Shown here piece by piece: positions 36,681 through 46,825 of a stretch of 64,000 nt of DNA. Positions within the stretch are counted from its first letter, which is position 1. Every line of letters starts with the position of its first letter. Location: the NCBI GenBank assembly GCA_013399895.1, contig VXBA01004184.1:1054415-1118414 (forward strand), read 5' to 3'. The notes below the pieces were generated by a model. The model worked only from the letters and a program-made list of their open reading frames with translations, was not told the origin of the DNA and did not search any database. The stretch comes from Serilophus lunatus. Taxonomy: Eukaryota; Chordata; Aves; Passeriformes; Eurylaimidae. The position numbers and the translations under genes are program-made.

Positions 36681-39667
36681 GCTGGACAGTAACCTTTCGC
36701 TAAGTCTCCAGACTACACAGCTAGCAGAGATGTGAGGATACTGCAGAGGAAACAGAAGAGATACCAATTACATTGCTCTGGGAACCTTATGCTCCAGCTA
36801 TTATGTAGGGATGCTGCAGAGACTCACTGCACCATATAAATTTTTTTCTTACATTTAGCTTCCAAGCTGAACATCTTCTGTCCAATGTGAGTCCAAGATT
36901 TGCATTTCACTGTGTTACAATTGTCTTTAATTACGTTGCCATAGTTTTTAACATCATGAGGTGGAATCAAATTTTATGACCGCACATGTGTAGGAGACAT
37001 GAATCAGATCATACCTCCTCTGCACAAGTGCCATCCTCCTTCAAGGAAAAGAATCAGATGAAATCCTTCTTAGTGTCATCTAGCATTAGAAATTAATTAA
37101 AATATAGAATATGGATCATAAAGACAGTCATGTACAGAAAATGTTAAGTGTGGAGATCAAGGAAAGTCTTTATACCCTTTTGTTAAAAGGAAAATTTATT
37201 TAGTGCATTGGGATTTGCTTTTAAAGGCTACAACTGCCACTAACATTTGATGCATTTTTATCTTGGAATAGTTTGGGTATTTCAGAGCTCAAGATCCAAG
37301 TTTACATAGTTGTTTTACAACTGATGAAATCTGAACTGCAAACTTGACATGGTGATATTTGCACTTTAATATTCTGTTGTAGGTATAATCCGCCTGGGCC
37401 TCTCTTACATTGTCTGGAGCAGCTTTATGCCACAAGCGGCAAGCAAAAGCCTAATGAATTTAAAAATCCAATCAAAGGTTGCAGGACTAAAGAGTTTTAT
37501 TCAGATTTTCCCCATGGGATTAGTCTTCTCCCCTGACAGGGGAGACAGTGCTTACCTTCCTAAATTTGCACTGTAACGTGGTGTTGTAGCAGGTTTGTGC
37601 CAAAGGAGGCACCCTGTCGGTTGAGTTTGGCTAATTTAAGTGCAACCTACCAGTTCAGGTGGGTTTATGTATCTTTTGTCTGTTTGCATAATAGACACAT
37701 TTTAACATAGGTCTTTTAAGTATCTGAAATTTAGAAGCTTTTGCAGACTCTGGTTACATAAGACTTTTCCTCTGAGTCAGTTCTGGAGGAATAGAAAAAT
37801 GCCACTACATTCCTCAAGGGGAAGCGGTTGATCTTTTGAATAAATCCAATGTGGGACGATATTCTAGGAGGACGGGAAATAACGATCTTCACCCCATTCA
37901 AAATTAAAGATGTGGGTTCTTCTCACAAAAACATCTTCCCACTGCCACCACTTGCTTTTGCTCGTTCTAACTCTGTGTGCTTTCTAACACTCCTGACTGT
38001 ACTGGTGGTAAGATCCAGTGTGTTCAGGCCTCAGCTTCACCAGCTCTGGGATGCCGAAATGCGGGGAGGGGGGCAGGTACTATATAAATAGACCAGTTGT
38101 TTTACATCAGAGCTGTTGCTCCCTTTAAGGACTGTCGTGCTATCACAGGATTGTATCACACCCCGATGTTGCCTCATGCCTGCCTGGGAATGCCTTCAGC
38201 ATGGAGAGGGACTTCTTGACAGAGTTGCGAAATCTGCAGTAAGTCAGTGAAAGAAGTGCTGTTAGGGTTTAGGGTGAGGATTGGTCTATGACAATGCAGT
38301 GGACCAAGGTACAAAGACACTGGTTCAAGTTTAGTTGATGTTTTACAATTTAGAGCGGAGACAAATGTGTGTGATTTAGAATGTGCAGGGTTTATGATTT
38401 CTGGGTACAAATTACCCCTTGCGCCAAGCTGAAAGGCAATACTGTGAAATGAAACACCTCTTCCAATTCATGTGGCAGAAACAGAGGGATTCCATTATTC
38501 TTCCTTGTGAGCAATGACATTTTATATGGCATGGGCTTTATAAGGCATTCTTCATATAACTGGAGGTGAGTGTGTAGCTACAGATATGTTACAGTTAATA
38601 ACTCAGTCACATCCCACATTCCCTAATGAATATTTTCCATGAATGCTGGTTAATTTAATACATCTGAGAAATGAAAATGTGCCTGAAAGCAGCTGAAATA
38701 GTCAGAAATGTTTCAGATGTATATAAGGCTTTCTTTGTTTTCCCTTTTGGGTAGAGGAATATAATGTCTTAACTGATGAATAGGAGAATATAAAGATCAG
38801 TAATTCACATATTACTAGGTTGTATAAAAACCAGCAAATTATTTTATTTGTACTTGAACTATCTGAAAGAATTTGCTGCTCTTGTTCAGTTGGAAAAATG
38901 TTAACCTCAATTTCTGCAATGGATAGGGAACAGAAATCTATTATTGTAATGATGTACCATATATGATCTTGAAATTCTAATGGAACTGTTTAAGTTGACA
39001 ATTGCAGAGAAATTATGCAATACTGAAGATCAAATTTAACTTAATATGTAACAGATAGGCTGAATTACCTGAAAATTATGACTGAAATAACATCAGCTGG
39101 TGTGTGCACAGGCAGTAAAGTAGTCATAGTCGTCTTAGTGGTGAACAAGTCCTAAAGATTTTAGTAAAAATAGATACTAAACCTACTTTCACAATGTTCC
39201 ATGAAGTCTCAGCTTCCTCTTCATAACAAAATGCTGCATCATTACCATTTGGATTAAGTCATGAAGAAAATCTGAAAACTTTGAAATGTAGACCAGTGAT
39301 GTGGCATCCTGTCTTTGTATGGACTCTGGACTAATTATTGCCCTACATCTCATAATGTTCTCATGGACATTCAGATTTTCTCTTAAATGTTTAACACAGT
39401 TTAAGACAGTGGGAGAGAGCACCATTTTTCAAGCTTTCTGAAAATGATGTCTGTAAAAAAAGAGAAACTCCTTCACTAAATGCATATATATAGGTATATA
39501 CTATTTCTATTCTTTCCACTGATATTTAGAAAGAATGTCTCTGTCCATTTGCTTTCAGAGATTTCATTGACTGCCAGGACCTAGAATTTTTCCATTTTTG
39601 GAGGTCTTGCTGCAGCCTTTCAATGCTTAAAGGATCTTATCAGAAAGACACGTAGAAACATTTTATT

Positions 39668-39964
39668 GGGGCCTGTAGTAACAGGACAAGAGGGAACAGC
39701 TTTAAACTGGAAGAGGGTAGATTTAGACTGGATATAAGAATTTCTAGAAGAAATGTTTAGATTAGATATAAGAATGGAATTTTTTTCCTATAAAGATAAT
39801 GAATCACTGGCACAGGTTACCCAGAGAAATTGTGGATGCCCCATCCCTGGAAGCGTTCAAGACCCAGCTGGATGGGACTTTGAGCAACCTGGTCTAGTGG
39901 AAGGGGAGATAGACTAAGTGACCTTGGAAGATCTCTTCCAACTCCAACCATTCTATGATTCAAT
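39668..39964 (+). mobile_element. CR1 LINE 3' end, sense to the gene
   Basis: The sense CR1 3' region is clear: ttaaactggaagagggtaga, then actggcacaggttacccaga, ggatgccccatccctggaag, the gggactttgagcaacctggt block, and the end ccaaccattctatgattc. It is oriented with CLSTN2. A segment resembling atttagactggatataagaat is present twice, at about 39721-39741 and 39755-39775, an internal duplication not usual for the family. The left edge is approximate. Confidence 0.9.
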
Positions 39965-40739
39965 GAAAATACAAACTGCAAAGATAACTGAAATACATGT
40001 TTTTAATTAGTGCTGCTTGTTTGGGTTTTCTCTGAGGCAGGTTGCAAATACCATAATTAATTGGATTTAAAAAATTAAACGCTTCAGTTGAGCAGCATAG
40101 TGGGATGTATGGCACAAACAGGTGGCTGCCTAAGGCAAGGGATTGTTTAAATGTTGTGGGCTGTGAGACATCTGCATAAGCAAACCCACAGATTAGTCAG
40201 ATCTGGCTGGAAAGCATAAGCAGTCCTCTCAGCTGTAACTTCCTGTCATTAATGCTTCAGAAAATTAGTGAAATGTTTGAAGACAAGAAGTGGCACTACA
40301 GATGTGTTATATTAGACTGATGTATATAGCCTGGCCCTTGGAGATACTTGTTCTGTATCACAAAACTATGAAATGTGACCAAACTCAGTGCAGCAGTCTC
40401 ATCCCTGTAGAGTCAGTTTGTAGTCTGTTACAAGGACATGGACACTGGAGATCCAGACTGACACCAATTAGCACTTGTCGTCAGGATATGTATGTATCCC
40501 ATGCTTGTGTGTCTCTAGGAGCACTAGGATTACTTAATTGAGCCTGACACTTTTATAGAAAAAGGGCCCAAATCCAATATTTTTAGGCAGCAACTTACTG
40601 ATGCCAAATTCAGAAACATTTTTTTTTGCCTTTGACAGTGACCTTTGAGAACAATATGTCATTTAAAATTATATAACTCCCTTTCACTTTTTAGTCACTA
40701 TTGGATCATGTTGTGTTTTTGTTTTGTTTTTTTTCCCAG

Positions 40740-40925
40740 ACTGGAACAAAAGGATTGAATACACGCCTGGCTCTGGCAGCATCCCCTTGTTTCCCAGCAT
40801 TCACCTAGAAACATGTGATGGGCCAGTTTCCTCAATACACACCACCATTGAATTACAGACCAACTACATTGGAAAGGGCTGCGATCGTGAAACGTACTCA
40901 GAGAAATCGCTGCAGAAATTATGTG
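40740..40925 (+). CDS. CLSTN2: Calsyntenin-2 exon (probably exon 6): linker between cadherin 2 and the LNS domain
   Basis: The exon is 186 nt, phase 1 at both ends. The acceptor is a long T tract ending ttcccag before 40740; the donor is GTATGA at 40926, weaker than the GTGAGT/GTAAGG donors of most neighbouring exons. It encodes residues 186-247 plus the first base of Gly 248, beginning DWNKRIEYTPGSGSIPLFPS and ending YSEKSLQKLCG. This is the conserved calsyntenin segment between the second cadherin repeat and the LNS domain, with the HLETCDG and NYIGKGCDRETYSEK blocks. Cysteines 211, 233 and 247 are present as in the family. The segment around GPVSSIHTTIELQ differs modestly from remembered mammalian CLSTN2. 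Confidence 0.96.
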
Positions 40926-43900
40926 GTATGAATATGTTTTTCAATTGAGATAATATTTCTCTTTTATTCTTTCCTCTGCTAAAAATACTGCTGTGATAGT
41001 GTAGTGAGATTTCAGATATCGTTGGAAGACCATAGGATTTGAAGGGATTTGAATCTCCATATTGCGTTTCAGTGTTCCTGACTCAGCATTCTTTTCTGCT
41101 GCTAAGTGCCAGAGTGCAAACAAGCAAAAGGTAAAAGGTAGAAGAATATTTTGGGGAATCACTTGAGCAAAAGTATTTAAGAAACATTAATTTCAGATAA
41201 GAGTTTTCCAGGTGGAGCAAAGTTTCCTAATTATTTTCTTTCCTTCCATGCTTTTGAATAACTTGGTGTAAAAGATAGGTACTATATTTGAAAGGTAGAT
41301 TAAATACTACTGTATATTATCAGAATTTAAGATTCTGTATATGGCAAAGCAGTAGCCAGACGTTGAACCATTTATCTTTTGGTTTTTGAGATCTGCTGTC
41401 TCTCCTCCTCTAAAATACTGTCTTCTTAAGCCTATGGAACACTGATTGTCATCTTCTCCAAAATGTCTCTTTCCCTGTCTCCTGTCTGAGCTACAGTAGC
41501 AATTGTACCATTTTTTCCACTTCAATACTTCAATTGTTGTTTGGGGTGCGCTGGTATGGGGCTTACGTTTACTTTGACAACCGCTCAGCAGTGTTGCAAA
41601 TATGTCAGCGTCGATATACTAGCCTTTAACACACATTTTTTTAAATGAGAATTTTCAGCCAGACTTACCAAATTACTGAAAAGGGAGAGATAATTCCCAG
41701 GGAAAAATAGTTTGTGGTTATGGTTACCAATCACCAGGGCAATGTGAGATAAAGGTGAGGGAGAGTAGAAGCATCGTCACAAAATCTGAATATTTTAGAC
41801 TTGAGAATTGCTAAGTTAAGATGACAGAAATAATCATAATTTTAAACCTGCATCTTTTTCCAGCTGACTAGGATCCTAGAAAAGCAGATGAGAACCCATC
41901 TGCCAAGAGTATGCAACTTCATCATGTTAATGACATTCAATCTGTGAGGCTGAGCAAGACCTGATTTCATAAGATACTAACATTTAAATAAAAATAGGTA
42001 TGTTATAGTCATTCAGAGCAGATCACTACACACGGAACCAAACCACCAAATTATTATCTTGACATAAACTAATAATTGCAGCTATATCCAACAATATTAT
42101 CATTTTAAGTATAGGCAACTTCAGGTGATGCAAAATTCCTTACCTGAGGAAGGTTGGAGGTTGTGCAAAGTCTAGGGGGTTCATTTTGCAGAACATGGCT
42201 TGACTGCCTTAACTGCTGACACTTGAGTATTACAAGAGAATTACAAGTCTTCTGAATAAACCAGATGATTCCCAATAATAGACCAAGCATAATTCATTGA
42301 CTACGAGATATATAGGGCTAAGCTGGTAAAAGCAGAATGATCAAAAGCACTGTCAATGCCATTGTAGAAGCTGCAGGCAGCACCTGAGCAGGTGGACAGA
42401 AGCAACTGCTGAACTTCCAGTTTTTGCTCAGTATATCCATGAAGGAACAGAACAGAAAGCACTCGAGAAAATAGATAAGAGTATAAAAGCGTATGTAAAT
42501 GGGGGGAAAAATTCTTACTGCTGAAAGAATATTTTTGTCCAAGTTTTCCATATCTTCATAGAGAACAGATATAGTAGAAACTTGTAATAGGACTTTGATG
42601 AAAAGGTTGTGAGTGACAATGCACTTTACATCAGAATTGCATTTAGACTGCCCTGCAGTTTGGCATTTAGTATTACTGTCCTTAATGTAGAGAGAACTCT
42701 TAGGAAAGCAGGTTAAATTATTTCTGGAAGATTTTCTCACAGAAATTACCTTATTGCAACTAATTTCTGGATGATAAAATCCTTTGAAAATGAAGAAAAA
42801 CCTGATTTTTTTTTCTAGCAGTCAAGCACTGTGCAATTGCAGAGTGCAGAACTGAGTGATCTCAGACAGATCTGTACTGTAGAAAATGCAGGACTCTCTA
42901 TAAATAAAGATCCAGTTCATAAATCCTGTGCTCGTTTCTTCATTTATCTGTTGAAAGTCTGGAGAATGCAGATGCTGAGGACAGTTCATTTTAATGGTTT
43001 AAGTGTGATTTTCAATAACCCAGTGATTTGCACTCACTTGGACAGTCAGGATAGGCAGCTTAAGTGATTGAATTACACTTGAGTCATTTTAAAGTCAAGG
43101 AGTGATTAGTGTTGTGCCTCAAAGCATTTTAGTAAGCATTTTTTCACCTTGTCATCGGACAATAATAAAAAGTAAAGACTGTCTGAAAGACACAATTTGG
43201 ACTGCAAGCACATATCCAGAACAAATCACACTAAATCCACAAATTGGTTAAGAAGTCTAGAATCTGATGGGAAGATGGGTATGGTGCTCTCTTCTTTCCC
43301 TCTACATGTAGGTAAAGTAGAAAATAATGGGATTGCTGATTCTTGCATATGGCAGATGGGAAACTGAACCGCAGAAACACTGAGTACTAGATTCAAGCCC
43401 ATGCTCCAGAGGAGATCCTACCCTCGCTCCTTTATCCTGGGTTGTGTAGCTTTGCAAAAGGCTCAAATAAAGATATTGATCTTCTCAAAAAATGTAATTT
43501 GGGATTTGGCTGATGAGCTTCCAGCTAAGCCAGCAGTCTGGTCCAACTGAGCCAGCAGCATCACTATGAGCTTCTCTTGGCACAAAGTTTGAAGCCCAGA
43601 CGTGCAGGATTGGAAGAGGAGAAAACAAGCACTTTAATATGCAAGGGGTGCCTTGGAGGTCTCAGTCCAAAACTGTACTTGTTGTAGTGGCTCCTCCATT
43701 ATTCTGGAAACATTTTAGAAGAAAATGGGCATCAGCCACTACATTTTGGAAGAGCACTGATCCAGTGGCCTGGCAAGACTGTTCTGGGAATGTCTCCAGA
43801 TGCATCCTGTTTGCAGTGCTCCAGGTCTGTTTGTGTACATGGCTGAGCAGCTTGGGACTCTGGCTGGATTTATTAGGATCAAAAAAGCATGATTTATTCC

Positions 43901-45700
43901 AGCTAAATCTCTCAAGCACGTAATCCAATGGTTTTTCTCAGGTCAGGATTAACACACACTAACAGGATGAGATTCCAAACTAACCCATGAACCTCAACAA
44001 AAATATGGGCAGATAAAGCAGAACCTGTTGAGCTTTGTGCTGATTACCCAAATTTCTCTTACACAAGTCTGATCTTAAGTTGGGAAAATAGTTTACCTGG
44101 GCACCTTGACAGGTTGGATGGGGCTAGTGGAAGGGGTTGGAACTAGATGATATTTAAGGACCCTTCCAACACAATCCATTCTATGTTTCTGTGAATATGA
44201 GAGAATTCCATTTTGAAGTTTCCCCTCAGGTTAATTCTAATTCAAAAAATAGGTCATTCCAAATTTTTGTGGCAAGGGTAGATAGAATGAGTGAGGGATG
44301 AAGCTTCTTTGAGCCCATAATTTACATAATATAAGCTCATTTAAATGTATATGTGCTCCTTCTGTAAGAAAATTCAGTGAGAAAATTACAATTTTTCTTG
44401 CGTCCTGGGCAAACACTTTTTTTATTATTCTTATTTTTAGTGGCATTAATTAAAGAAAAAACCCCACAGTTTGTTACAAATTGTGCCATATAGATAAACT
44501 AAGATTAATGTATTCCTGTTGATAACATCTGTGTATTAAGCAATACAGCGTGGTGTATTATCCAGAATTACAATTTATAAAATAAATACGCTTTGTGTTC
44601 AAACTATAAGCACGTAGGTATTAGGCTTGATATTGCTACCACTTCAAAACAGCCTCATTTTACAGTAATACATTTGGAAGAATTTTCCAAGACATTCAGT
44701 TCCTGAGTGGCATGACTGTTTTCATATCACTAATATACTTTTTAAAAAATCCACATGATCTGTTTCCACACGCTCTGGGCTTAAAATTGTGCACTCCTGC
44801 AGAGAGTTGGGATCTTTTTTCTCTCCTTGAATGCTGAAGGAGGGATGAATATCTTAGTAGGGGATTTTTATGCAGTCACGCTTTGTTCACCATATTCTTA
44901 CTTGACAAAGCATCAACGAGAATACGAAGACTGTGCATGCTTTTTACTCTTGGAATCCTATTTTCTGCTAAGTGCTGTCTTTCCCGAGCAAGGTAAATGC
45001 TCTGAGTAGCTCCTCATGTGTTTTTAATAGTTTCTGACAGTTGTTAAGCTGTAAGAAAACACAGAGCTGTAAAGAATAGTGCTATTTTATCAGGTCTTGG
45101 CACCACAGTGTTTTCCGTCCTGTCTATCATCAGACAAGAACACACGGAGTTACAACCATGAAGTACGTGCTAGAAACTAGTCTTAAAGCGAAATTAACTG
45201 TTTTAGGGTGAATGTTCTGTATGTTTTGACATTCATACCAACATTTTAGTAAATATCTTTGTCTGTCTACTGGACATTATGTGATTTTTCCTGCATTCAT
45301 CCCCATTGTACTGCATTTTACAACGCATCATCCCCAGGATGTATCTTCATGCTCTCAGGGAGGGAAGATAAAACAGAAAATCTGCTTTTAGTCTTACCAT
45401 TTCTTGACATAACTGAAAGAAAATCATAAATGAATGTTAGAAAATTATGAAAATTTTCAAGAAAGATAACTTTAAAGTATTTTATATAATTTTTCATGCA
45501 ATAGGTTTAGTCTAGAAAATTCTTGCTGGTTTATGATGGTTGGTATTTTATAATGTTTGTGTGATTTGGCATTGAAGCTGGTAGGACCATTTGGGTAGTA
45601 ATGTAAGTGGTGAGAATCAGAATCCTGGCCTGTATTAAATTAATTTTCACATCTTTTTCATTAATCTCTCATTCTGCTACTCATTTAATGTAATTTGCAG
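40926..45700 (+). other. CLSTN2: Intron between the fourth and fifth visible exons
   Basis: This 4.8 kb intron contains a short plus-strand CR1 3' end at about 44101-44192. The stretch 43500-43930 is somewhat GC-richer, with repeated CCAGCAG words, but I cannot assign it to a repeat family. Minus-strand open frames such as 42318-42740 show no recognisable domain. The rest appears to be unique AT-rich intronic DNA, ending in a acceptor taatttgcag. Confidence 0.75.
44101..44192 (+). mobile_element. Short CR1 LINE 3' end, sense to the gene
   Basis: About 90 bases match the sense CR1 terminus: aggttggatggggctagtgg, ggttggaactagatgata, cccttccaac and the end ccattctatg. It is a 5'-truncated copy, the usual state of CR1 insertions. 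Confidence 0.85.
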
Positions 45701-45949
45701 GAGCTTCCTCAGGTGCCATTGACCTATTACCATCTCCAAGTTCAACATCTAACTGGACGGCTGGGCTTGTCATGGATAGCAATGACATCATTTTTAAATT
45801 TGATGGAAAACAAGGAGCCAAAATCCCAGATGGCATAGTCCCAAAAAATTTAACTGATCAATTCACCATCACGCTCTGGATGAAACATGGACCTAGTCCT
45901 GGATTAAGAGCTGAGAAGGAGACTATTCTCTGCAACTCTGACAAGACAG
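45701..45949 (+). CDS. CLSTN2: Calsyntenin-2 exon (probably exon 7): start of the LNS domain
   Basis: The exon is 249 nt, phase 1 at both ends. The acceptor ends aatttgcag; the donor is GTGAGT at 45950. It encodes residues 248-330 plus the first base of Glu 331, beginning GASSGAIDLLPSPSS and ending ILCNSDKT. It opens the LNS/laminin-G-like domain, with FKFDGKQGAKIPDGIVP and the DQFTITLWMKHGPSPG strand-forming block. Potential N-glycosylation sites are NWT at residues 265-267 and NLT at 297-299. The lack of the extra residues found in CLSTN1 at this point supports CLSTN2. The variable stretch SSTSNWTAGLVMDSND fits a surface loop. Confidence 0.97.
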
Positions 45950-46703
45950 GTGAGTCTGTGTATTGAAAAAAATGTTATGCAAAGGGAATATCAACGTTAT
46001 TAGTGTTACCGTCTCATCTCATCTAATTTGATCTGAGAATGAACTTCCTAAACTTGAAAGGTGCCAGTTTAAGCATTGATGACCTGATAGCTTATTGAGG
46101 GGACTGATGACTAACTAAGTAACACTGGTTCTGTTCTTGAATAACACAGCTATAGAACATGCTAAGTTGGAAGGAACCCACAAGGATCTTTGAGTCTAAC
46201 TCCTGGCCCTGCACGGGACTATCCCCAAGAGTAACATGTGCCTGAGAGTATCATCCAAACACTCCTTGAGCTCTGTCAGGCTTGGTGCTGTGCCCACGAC
46301 CCTTGGGGAGCCTGTTCAGTCCCCAACCACCCCCTGGTGGAAGAAGCTTTTTCTGATACCCAACCTTCCCTGACACAACTTCAGGTCATTCTTTAAGGTC
46401 CTGGCCTTTCCTCTTCCCCTCAGTAATGAGGTCTCTCCTCAGTCTCCTCTTTTCCAGCTGAAAACAACAAGTGTTCTCAGCTGCTCCTCACATGCTTCCC
46501 CTCAAGGCCCTTCATCCTCATTGCCCTCCTTTGAACCTCCTCTAAAGTCTTAATATTTTATAGGAATATAAGTCAATTGTTTTGGTGTCATGTTGTTTGG
46601 TTGGGCTTTGTCTTTTATGTGTGCAATGCATTCACACACATTCACGTGAGCAGAAGCGCTGATGCTGCTTCGGGTCACTGACAGTGTCGGTGCCTCTTTT
46701 CAG
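45950..46703 (+). other. CLSTN2: Short intron between the fifth and sixth visible exons
   Basis: At 754 bases this is by far the shortest complete intron here. About 420 of those bases are a minus-strand CR1 fragment. The remainder is a short unique stretch after the donor and about 140 bases of unique sequence before the acceptor tgcctcttttcag. Confidence 0.85.
46147..46565 (-). mobile_element. CR1 LINE fragment, antisense to the gene, filling most of a short intron
   Basis: The antisense CR1 order is visible: ctaagttggaaggaaccca, the gagtctaactcctggccctg block, the acactccttgagctctgtca block, ctcagctgctcctcacatgc and ttgccctcctttgaacctcc. It occupies about 420 of the intron's 754 bases and ends about 140 bases before the acceptor of the exon at 46704. 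It appears to be a different CR1 subfamily from the copies at 14.9 and 61.8 kb. Confidence 0.88.
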
Positions 46704-46825
46704 AGATGAACAGGCACCACTACGCCCTGTACGTGCACAACTGCAGACTCGTGTTCCTGCTGCGCAAGGACTTTGACCAGGCCGACACTTTCCGTCCTGC
46801 TGAGTTCCACTGGAAACTCGATCAG
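46704..46825 (+). CDS. CLSTN2: Calsyntenin-2 exon (probably exon 8): LNS domain, continued
   Basis: The exon is 122 nt, phase 1 to phase 0. The acceptor ends ctcttttcag; the donor is GTACTG at 46826. It encodes residues 331-371 of the visible segment, beginning EMNRHHYALYVHNCRLVFLL and ending AEFHWKLDQ. These are central strands of the LNS domain. It is nearly identical to remembered mammalian CLSTN2 and clearly different from CLSTN1, so it is the strongest evidence for the paralogue. Reading into the following intron would add about 20 unrelated residues before a stop, so intron retention would truncate the protein. The exon is markedly GC-rich compared with its surroundings. Confidence 0.97.

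Larger units (their letters stand above)
28866..40739 (+). other. CLSTN2: Intron between the third and fourth visible exons
   Basis: This 11.9 kb intron is the largest one bounded by exons on both sides here. It contains a 336-bp sense-oriented solo LTR at 29498-29833, A/C-rich low complexity at 36581-36680 and a plus-strand CR1 fragment at about 39668-39964. A locally GC-richer patch at about 34850-35160 could be a decayed repeat that I cannot classify. No further exon is visible. The 3' end has an excellent polypyrimidine tract ending tttttcccag. Confidence 0.78.

Noticed and set aside
36534..36767. Minus-strand frame that looks like a membrane protein
   Set aside because: The F/L/V/W string is a translation of the A/C-rich low-complexity tract.
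42318..42740. 140-residue minus-strand open frame with hydrophobic stretches
   Set aside because: The hydrophobic runs follow from local base composition; no family match or gene context.
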